Part shown: piece by piece, positions 25,098-29,650 of the stretch | Numbering within the stretch: the first letter of the stretch is position 1 | Layout: each line of letters starts with the position of its first letter | Assembly: GCA_050735975.1 (NCBI GenBank) | Contig: JBOHVS010000306.1 | Span: 1-29,650, forward strand | Direction: 5' to 3' | Length of the DNA: 29,650 bases | From: DATMBL01 sp050735975 | GTDB taxonomy: Bacteria; Desulfobacterota; Binatia; UBA9968 | Program-made: the position numbers and the translations under genes | The notes under the pieces: model-generated | Database searches by the model: none | Told to the model about the DNA's origin: nothing | The model's input: the letters and a program-made list of their open reading frames with translations, nothing else

Positions 25098-25322
25098 CTG
25101 TGGACAAACTGTGCTTTAGCGCTTCGCCCTCTGTGGACAAAAAACCGGCAACCCGATGTTACCTCGATGCCGCACCGGCAACGGGGTAAACGCGCTTGCT
25201 GGATTCACAAGCTAAGCTGCAGATTCTGCATCATTTTTTACGTTCCGGGCTTTATTCACAGCCTCTATTGCTACTCCTGTAATAATTCATATATAGAAAG
25301 ATAACAGTAGTGTGGAGGGATT
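25098..25322. other. dnaA-dnaN intergenic region with a second cluster of DnaA boxes
   Basis: Three DnaA-box-like sites lie in 225 bases: TGTGGACAA at 25099-25107 and 25132-25140 (minus orientation of TTGTCCACA, one change from TTATCCACA) and TTATTCACA at 25252-25260, a full match to TTATNCACA. A 9-base direct repeat ACCGGCAAC (25144-25152 and 25174-25182, 30 bases apart) and an AT-rich stretch near 25281-25310 are also present. Confidence 0.6.
25268..25295 (+). promoter_or_regulatory. Candidate dnaN promoter
   Basis: TTGCTA (25268-25273, 4 of 6 consensus bases), a 16-base spacer, and TATATA (25290-25295). It lies directly after the third DnaA box, about 28 bases before the dnaN ATG. A slightly shifted -10 (TATAGA) would also fit. 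Confidence 0.35.
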
Positions 25323-26429
25323 ATGGAGATTAAAGCTAAGCGGGGAGACCTTCTCGCAACGCTTTATTGGACGCAAAGCATCGTCGAGCGCAGAAACACG
25401 ATGCCGATTCTTGCGAACGTGCTTCTGGAGTCGCAGAAAGGAGAGATTCGCGTCACGGCTACCGATTTGGAAGTTGGCGTCAGGGGCGCCATGGGAGGGG
25501 AGGTGTTGAAGGACGGGAGCGTAACTGTCAACGCGAAAAAGTTATACGAGATCATCCGTGAAGTTCCGGACGAGCAAGTTCGTCTCAAGCGGCTCGAGAA
25601 CGAGTGGGTGGAGATACGAAGTGGGAAATCAGTTTTTAGGATCGTCGGCATGGATGCTCGGGAATTTCCGCAATTTCCGAGCATCGAAGGCAAAGGTTTG
25701 TCGTCAGTGCCAGGATCGACTGTCAGAGAAATGATCGAAAGGACTATTTTCGCAGTGTCTACGGACGAAACGCGCTACAGCTTGAACGGCGTTTTTATCG
25801 AGGAGGGGGAAGGCGGCAAGGTGAGGATGGTCGCCACGGACGGGCATCGTCTCGCTTATGATGAGAGGTCGTTGGGCTCTTTGGGGTTGACAAAGGGAGT
25901 CATCTTACCACGCAAGGGGCTCTCCGAGGTAAAAAAGTTGCTGGAAAACGGCGAGGATGGAGCAATTTCGCTCGGTTTCAGGGAAAATATGGGTTTCGTC
26001 GTCAAAGATCGGGTGGAATTATTCATGCGGCTTATCGACGGCGATTTCCCGGACTACACCAAAGTTGTTCCGAAGGACAATCCGAACGTCGCCAAGCTCC
26101 CTCACGACGAGCTCCTGCAAGCACTAAGGCGCGTGTCTATCCTGTCCAGCGAGCGTTATAAAGGCATCAAGATGGAGTTTGACACAAACAAAGTCTCCGT
26201 CTCGGCGAACAATCCCGATCTGGGCGAAGCGGTGGAGGAAGTCGAAATTGAATATGGCGGAAAGCCTATCACGATCGGATTCAACGCGCGATACATTATC
26301 GATGCTCTGAACGTTTTGGGGAGTGCGGGGGAAATTGACATCGAGCTCAAAGACGAATTGAGCCCTAGTATCATTCGCAAGCCGGTCACCGAAGGTTACC
26401 TCTACGTGCTCATGCCCATGCGGCTTTAG
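25323..26429 (+). CDS. dnaN: DNA polymerase III beta subunit (sliding clamp)
   Basis: Ring-shaped clamp that tethers polymerase III to DNA. The 368 residues have the triplicated clamp fold: domain 1 (TLYWTQSIVERRNTMPILANVLLE, VTATDLEVGVRG), domain 2 (FAVSTDETRYSLNGVFIE, MVATDGHRLAYDE) and domain 3 (RRVSILSSERYKGIKMEF, FNARYIIDAL) ending in the canonical VTEGYLYVLMPMRL. GGAGGG stands just before the ATG. Length is normal. It is not followed by recF or gyrB as in many genomes; the next gene is convergent. Confidence 0.98.
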   Translation: MEIKAKRGDLLATLYWTQSIVERRNTMPILANVLLESQKGEIRVTATDLEVGVRGAMGGEVLKDGSVTVNAKKLYEIIREVPDEQVRLKRLENEWVEIRSGKSVFRIVGMDAREFPQFPSIEGKGLSSVPGSTVREMIERTIFAVSTDETRYSLNGVFIEEGEGGKVRMVATDGHRLAYDERSLGSLGLTKGVILPRKGLSEVKKLLENGEDGAISLGFRENMGFVVKDRVELFMRLIDGDFPDYTKVVPKDNPNVAKLPHDELLQALRRVSILSSERYKGIKMEFDTNKVSVSANNPDLGEAVEEVEIEYGGKPITIGFNARYIIDALNVLGSAGEIDIELKDELSPSIIRKPVTEGYLYVLMPMRL

Positions 26430-26518
26430 ATTCAAAATTGAACTGACTCTTCGCGCGAAAACTTCTCGCAAACGACGTCGAAATAGTGCTCTTCCGAGAT
26501 CGCGTACCACCCGGCCCG

Positions 26519-27382
26519 TTAGCTCGTAAACCGCAGGTCCTGGGCGTACTTTTCGTCAAGTCCGACAATCTTGTTAAACTCATCGAACGGCATGAGCTTG
26601 TCTAAGATTGCCTTTGTCGATCCTTCGCGACGCAAGGTGGAGTAAACTTCGGTCAGGGATTTTGCGACGGAATAGAGCGGAGCCAGGGGCCAGACAACCA
26701 GGTCAAATCCCAAGTCGTGTAGTTCTTGCGGCCCCATAAGCGGTGTCACGCCCCGCTCGATCATGTTGGCGACCAGAGGGCCAGGAACGTGGCGTGATAT
26801 TTCTTTCATCTCTTCTTTGGTTTCCGGTGCTTCGATGAAAACGGCGTCCGCGCCGGCGTCCTTGAACGCCTTCCCGCGGGTGATCGCCTCGCTGAGACCC
26901 AGGGCCTGGCGGGCGTCGGTGCGCGCCACGATATAGAAGTCCCGATGCTTTTTTGCCTCTACGGCCGCGCGCAGTTTTTTCAAATACTCACCCAATGGAA
27001 TCACTTGTTTCCCCTGCATATGACCGCAACGCTTCGGCCATACCTGGTCTTCCAAAAACATTCCCGCCGCGCCGACTCGGATCAGCTCTTGAACGGTACG
27101 GATTACGTTGATCGCGTTCCCGTATCCTGTATCCGCATCGACGATTACCGGCGCATCGCTAACCGAACAGACTCGTTGCGCCGCAGATAGCATTTCGGTT
27201 TGCGTCAGCAAGCCGAAATCAGGTTCACCGAGGAGCGTTGCCGAAAGGCTGTATCCGGTGATAAAGATCACCTCGAAACCGGACCGGGATGCGATTTTGG
27301 CACTGAGCGCATCGTAAACGCCCGGCATGATTAGCTGCCCCTTCTCATTCAAGCATCGGCGTATCATCTCAGCTTTTTCCAT
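26519..27382 (-). CDS. Isocitrate lyase/PEP mutase superfamily enzyme (methylisocitrate- or dimethylmalate-lyase-like)
   Basis: Metal-dependent C-C lyase of the ICL/PEPM superfamily. The 287 residues form the alpha/beta barrel with FITGYSLSATLLGEPDFGLLT at the substrate lip, the metal motif VDADTGYG (Asp82, Asp84), LEDQ (111-113) and KRCGH (117-121). The catalytic-loop Cys119 is retained, which favours lyase activity over PEP mutase or the oxaloacetate decarboxylases that lack it. IVARTDAR and DAVFIEAPET follow. The exact substrate cannot be assigned. The gene converges on dnaN, and its upstream region contains two inverted repeats. Confidence 0.88.
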   Translation of the reverse strand: MEKAEMIRRCLNEKGQLIMPGVYDALSAKIASRSGFEVIFITGYSLSATLLGEPDFGLLTQTEMLSAAQRVCSVSDAPVIVDADTGYGNAINVIRTVQELIRVGAAGMFLEDQVWPKRCGHMQGKQVIPLGEYLKKLRAAVEAKKHRDFYIVARTDARQALGLSEAITRGKAFKDAGADAVFIEAPETKEEMKEISRHVPGPLVANMIERGVTPLMGPQELHDLGFDLVVWPLAPLYSVAKSLTEVYSTLRREGSTKAILDKLMPFDEFNKIVGLDEKYAQDLRFTS

Positions 27383-27412
27383 AACGTCTCCCTAAAGGGT
27401 AATACGGTCCTC

Positions 27413-27463
27413 AGCTTCCGCTTACGCGTACGGTGGTCTCCGGGCAAGGTTGCGGCGGAAGCT
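27413..27463. repeat. Inverted repeat in the leader of the lyase gene
   Basis: AGCTTCCGC (27413-27421) and GCGGAAGCT (27455-27463) are exact 9-base inverted arms 33 bases apart, with an inner 8-base palindrome TACGCGTA at 27423-27430. It lies 31-81 bases upstream of the minus-strand lyase ATG, so it may be an operator or a leader hairpin. Confidence 0.5.
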
Positions 27464-27487
27464 CCGGCTGGCCTGATGCCTGCTTTG

Positions 27488-27507
27488 ACGTCATTGGGCC
27501 ATGACGT
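27488..27507. promoter_or_regulatory. Candidate operator: ACGTCAT-N6-ATGACGT
   Basis: A perfect 7-base inverted repeat with a 6-base spacer, a layout typical of dimeric transcription factor sites, about 105 bases upstream of the lyase start and just past the end of the preceding 120-residue gene. No regulator gene is in view. Confidence 0.4.
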
Positions 27508-27549
27508 GCGGGGCCGCGGATCTTGCACTCATGTCCGATAAAAGACGAT

Positions 27550-27912
27550 TTATCTCCTCGGAGTCCTTCCAAACCCGCGGTGATGTGAAGTCAACTCAGG
27601 CTTTGGGGCCGCCCGTAACAACCTCGCCGGCTTTAAACCGAGGATGTCGCTGCCATAACGCGACTTATCCCGATGATCGTAGCGCGCCTTTATTTTCTGG
27701 CGAATCTGATGCCGCTTGACCATATCGGTCCTCGCGGCCGTGAGATCCTCAATGTTTAGAGTGACATCGGTTTGGAGTCCGCGGACCATCAGATGCAGAT
27801 TGAAACGTGCTCCTTCTCCTTCGCGCGCGCTATGGTCGATTTTCTTGTCGATGCTGCGGATAATATCCCGGAGCAGCGCTTCTTCTTCTTGGTAGAGCCC
27901 TTTTCCGAACAT
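27550..27912 (-). CDS. Unrecognised 120-residue protein
   Basis: I do not recognise this family. The ATG is preceded by GGGGAGGGG on the minus strand, a good ribosome site, and by a plausible promoter about 100 bases further up, which argues that it is real. The first 80 residues look like a compact alpha/beta domain: a charged helix (EEEALLRDIIRSIDKKIDH), a strand pair (RFNLHLMVRGLQ, DVTLNIEDL) and a basic helix (MVKRHQIRQKIKARYDH). The last 40 residues are basic and low in structure (KPARLLRAAPKPELTSHHRG). There is no signal peptide or membrane segment. It is co-oriented with the lyase, SDR and decarboxylase-like genes. Confidence 0.6.
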   Translation of the reverse strand: MFGKGLYQEEEALLRDIIRSIDKKIDHSAREGEGARFNLHLMVRGLQTDVTLNIEDLTAARTDMVKRHQIRQKIKARYDHRDKSRYGSDILGLKPARLLRAAPKPELTSHHRGFGRTPRR

Positions 27913-28012
27913 GACCGTCCCCTCCCCTAAGTTTGGAGTGATGGGCCTGAAGTTCCTGGCAATTGTTGGGCTGGAAAGGACGCAAGGTGCCAGGCTGCGT
28001 CAGGCCGTGGAG

Positions 28013-28041
28013 AATCTACGCCATTGGGAGGATAAGTTCAA
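28013..28041 (-). promoter_or_regulatory. Candidate promoter of the 120-residue gene
   Basis: On the minus strand TTGAAC (28041-28036), a 17-base spacer, and TAGATT (28018-28013); each hexamer matches 4 of 6 consensus bases. It lies in the 168-base gap after the SDR gene and about 100 bases before the 120-residue gene. Confidence 0.3.
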
Positions 28042-28080
28042 TCCGCGCATTGAATCATGGGCAGGGTTAGAGCACGGATG

Positions 28081-28791
28081 TCAGAAAGTCTCGGAACGGG
28101 GGCGAATGTCGATCTCGTGACTCCATGCATTGAACGGCTGTTTGAGAGCATGGATGACGCAGTTGGCTATTGCGGCCGGCGGTATCAGTGTTTCGCTGTC
28201 GCGGTCCGGATCACGCGCTCGTAACCTAGGGGTGTCGATCTGCCCGTCAATCACCAAGTGGACGACATGAACGCCCTTCGGATGAAACTCGCGGGCTAAT
28301 GATTGGCCGAGCATACGCAGGCCGGACTTAGCAATTGCTAGCGGCGCGAAACCGGCGCGACCACGAAGCGCGGCGGTCGCGCCGGTAAAAGAGATAAAGC
28401 CGTGTCCGGCTGTGAGCATGTCCAGTAGTACCGCCTGGGTCAAATGCACGGCTCCCATAACCCCCGCTTGGAAAGACTGGCTGATCGTTTGCGGATCGAG
28501 TTCAAGAAAAGCTCCCCTACCATATCCACTAGCATTATACGCGAGAACGGTTACCGGGCCGAACTGTGAGCGAGCTTCTTCCACGGACCGGCGAACGGCG
28601 TCGCGTTGCGTGACATCCGTGGGCAGAACCAGGGCTTTGCCGTGACGCGAGCGAATCTCCGCGGCTACAGGCTCACTCGACTCAGCGCGTCGTGAAAGGA
28701 GCGCAACCGCATACCCCTCGCTTGCAAAGGCGCGAGCCAATGAAGCGCCCAAACCAGGCCCGACTCCGGCGACTATGGCTGTTTCCGTCAA
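28081..28791 (-). CDS. Atypical short-chain dehydrogenase/reductase (SDR) family protein
   Basis: Rossmann-fold SDR of 236 residues. The N-terminal cofactor motif reads VAGVGPGLGASLA, a variant of the classical TGxxxGxG; LPTDVTQ and NASGYG follow. Active-site positions are changed: Leu151 replaces the catalytic Tyr (four before the retained Lys155 in LAIAKSGLR), Ala138 stands at the catalytic Ser position, and the helix-4 Asn is absent from FQAGVMG. This resembles the SDR subgroup (c10 in domain collections) that lacks the standard tetrad. It may bind a nucleotide without classical hydride transfer or use another mechanism. Its ATG is one base from the stop of the upstream decarboxylase-like gene, so the two are coupled. 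Confidence 0.9.
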   Translation of the reverse strand: MTETAIVAGVGPGLGASLARAFASEGYAVALLSRRAESSEPVAAEIRSRHGKALVLPTDVTQRDAVRRSVEEARSQFGPVTVLAYNASGYGRGAFLELDPQTISQSFQAGVMGAVHLTQAVLLDMLTAGHGFISFTGATAALRGRAGFAPLAIAKSGLRMLGQSLAREFHPKGVHVVHLVIDGQIDTPRLRARDPDRDSETLIPPAAIANCVIHALKQPFNAWSHEIDIRPRSETF

Positions 28792-28792
28792 T

Positions 28793-29650
28793 TTATTTTA
28801 CTTCCGTAGGAGCAAAGATCTCATCAAGAGGCATTTTTTTGGGAATTAGACCCTGTTCGTAGGAATACTCCATGAGCGTCTCCAGGTTCTTGCGATTCTT
28901 CTCGTCCAGCCCGTACGGCCACGGATCCGGGCCTAGCAATTCATCTTGCTCTTCGACGGCGTGGCGAAACCACGCCAGCGGCACAATACGGGGGTTTTCC
29001 ATCCGCTGGTACGCAACCTGCTTGGCCCTTTCAAACGCTTGCAGCAGGTTGACAGGTACCCAGGGGTTCTCGTCGACAATCTTTTGCCGGATTGCGGTCG
29101 TGTGCATAATCGGAAAGATGCCGGTCCGCTTGTAGTATTGAGTTTCCAGTTCTTTGTAGTTATTGAAGAGCCGCGTCACCCGTTTGTCTTTATCCAACAC
29201 AGGCCGGATGATCTCCGGGTGCAGCAAGGCGTCGAGCTCGCCCTCGACAAGCATCTGCTCGACGTTCCTTCCCGGCCCGACCCGTTGGAGCGAAAGGTCG
29301 GCGGGCGGCGTGAACTCGACCTCTTCCTCGTCTTGCTTGAACCATTGGAGTTTGCGGTGCGGCACCTGATATTCATGCTCGAGAATACCGCGGATCCACA
29401 GATTGGCGGTCGCGGAAAAATTTCGCAAGCCGACCTTTCTACCCATCAAATCAGTCGGCTTGGTGATGCCTTTGAGAGCATTGAGAAAGACGAAACCATG
29501 GCGAAAGCGGCGGTGGAGGAATACGGGTATGGCGGTGAATGGCAGATGGTTGATCCTGGCAATCAGGTAATTCGACATGGACAGTTCAGCAACGTCGAAT
29601 TCCCGATTCCGAAGCATGCGCCAATGACGCACATCGGAGGTCATGTCGGT
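28793..29650 (-). CDS. 4,5-dihydroxyphthalate decarboxylase-like / periplasmic-binding-fold protein (5' end cut by window edge)
   Basis: Homologues are annotated 4,5-dihydroxyphthalate decarboxylase or NMT1-like binding proteins and share the type 2 periplasmic-binding fold. Visible signatures: FDVAELSMSNYLIARI, AIPVFLHRRFRHGFVFLN, DLMGRKVGLRNFSATANLWIRGILEHEY, VEQMLVEGELDALL, YYKRTGIFPIMHTTAIRQKIV, and DPWPYGLDEKNRKNL. An ATG occurs at 29642-29644, but the frame is open to the window edge and the usual N-terminal strand and 'EIFxRML' lead are only partly present, so the start probably lies beyond the right edge. No signal peptide is visible. True decarboxylase activity is uncertain. The SDR gene follows immediately. 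Confidence 0.88.
   Translation of the reverse strand, partial: TDMTSDVRHWRMLRNREFDVAELSMSNYLIARINHLPFTAIPVFLHRRFRHGFVFLNALKGITKPTDLMGRKVGLRNFSATANLWIRGILEHEYQVPHRKLQWFKQDEEEVEFTPPADLSLQRVGPGRNVEQMLVEGELDALLHPEIIRPVLDKDKRVTRLFNNYKELETQYYKRTGIFPIMHTTAIRQKIVDENPWVPVNLLQAFERAKQVAYQRMENPRIVPLAWFRHAVEEQDELLGPDPWPYGLDEKNRKNLETLMEYSYEQGLIPKKMPLDEIFAPTEVK

Noticed and set aside
26430..26518. Terminator between convergent dnaN and the lyase gene
   Set aside because: Only short palindromes (TTCAA-AA-TTGAA and TTCGCGCGAA) are present, with no GC stem followed by a U-run.
27911..28120. 69-codon plus-strand frame between the 120-residue gene and the SDR gene
   Set aside because: It overlaps the start of the minus-strand 120-residue gene and the end of the SDR gene, lacks a ribosome site, and covers the likely minus-strand promoter.
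1..29650. CRISPR arrays, tRNA or rRNA genes, transposases, integrases, defence or toxin-antitoxin modules
   Set aside because: No regularly spaced repeats, no cloverleaf-like or rRNA-like sequence, and no protein with those families' motifs were seen on either strand.

Overview
The window is a bacterial chromosomal segment of moderately high GC content that carries housekeeping genes on both strands, with no rRNA, tRNA, CRISPR array, insertion sequence or phage gene that I can recognise. The replication-initiator region (dnaA, dnaN and two clusters of DnaA boxes) indicates that it spans, or lies next to, the chromosomal origin. Gram-negative traits (phosphoheptose isomerase for LPS heptose, PilB/PilC), a split ATP synthase operon (atpZ-I-B-E without the F1 genes), glutamate-1-semialdehyde aminomutase and a bacterial archease fit a deltaproteobacteria-like or related uncultured lineage (Desulfobacterota/Binatota/NC10-like). 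That placement is inferred from gene content and was not tested.

Layout. 1-6.6 kb, minus strand: pilC (cut by the left edge), pilB, pyruvate phosphate dikinase (ppdK) and recO. 6.7-13.2 kb, plus strand: a protein quality-control block, grpE-dnaK-dnaJ-lon. 13.3-20.2 kb, plus strand: thiL, larB, an archease-like protein translationally close to an HD-domain phosphohydrolase, gmhA, a deoxyhypusine-synthase-like protein, a SAM hydroxide adenosyltransferase (DUF62) and dCMP deaminase. A strong bidirectional hairpin at 20.2 kb separates these from the convergent minus-strand group hemL-atpZ-atpI-atpB-atpE (20.3-23.4 kb). 23.4-26.4 kb: candidate origin, dnaA, a second group of DnaA boxes, dnaN. 26.5-29.65 kb, minus strand: an isocitrate-lyase/PEP-mutase-superfamily enzyme, an unrecognised 120-residue protein, an SDR-fold protein that has lost most of its catalytic tetrad, and a 4,5-dihydroxyphthalate-decarboxylase-like/substrate-binding-fold protein cut by the right edge.

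How the parts fit. The grpE-dnaK-dnaJ-lon block supplies the Hsp70 folding cycle and the ATP-dependent protease that removes what cannot be refolded. The minus-strand ATP synthase genes supply the membrane a and c subunits and two assembly factors; the remaining F0 and F1 genes must lie elsewhere. The right-hand accessory group looks catabolic (organic-acid lyase, SDR, aromatic-acid-decarboxylase-like fold) but its substrate cannot be read from the sequence.

Most of the window is conventional. The best candidates for something undescribed are the deoxyhypusine-synthase-like protein with Arg where the catalytic Lys should be, the archease-like/HD-hydrolase pair with no RtcB in view, the inactive-looking SDR coupled to the decarboxylase-like gene, and the compact origin with a 26-base DnaA-box palindrome beside a near-leaderless hemL promoter.
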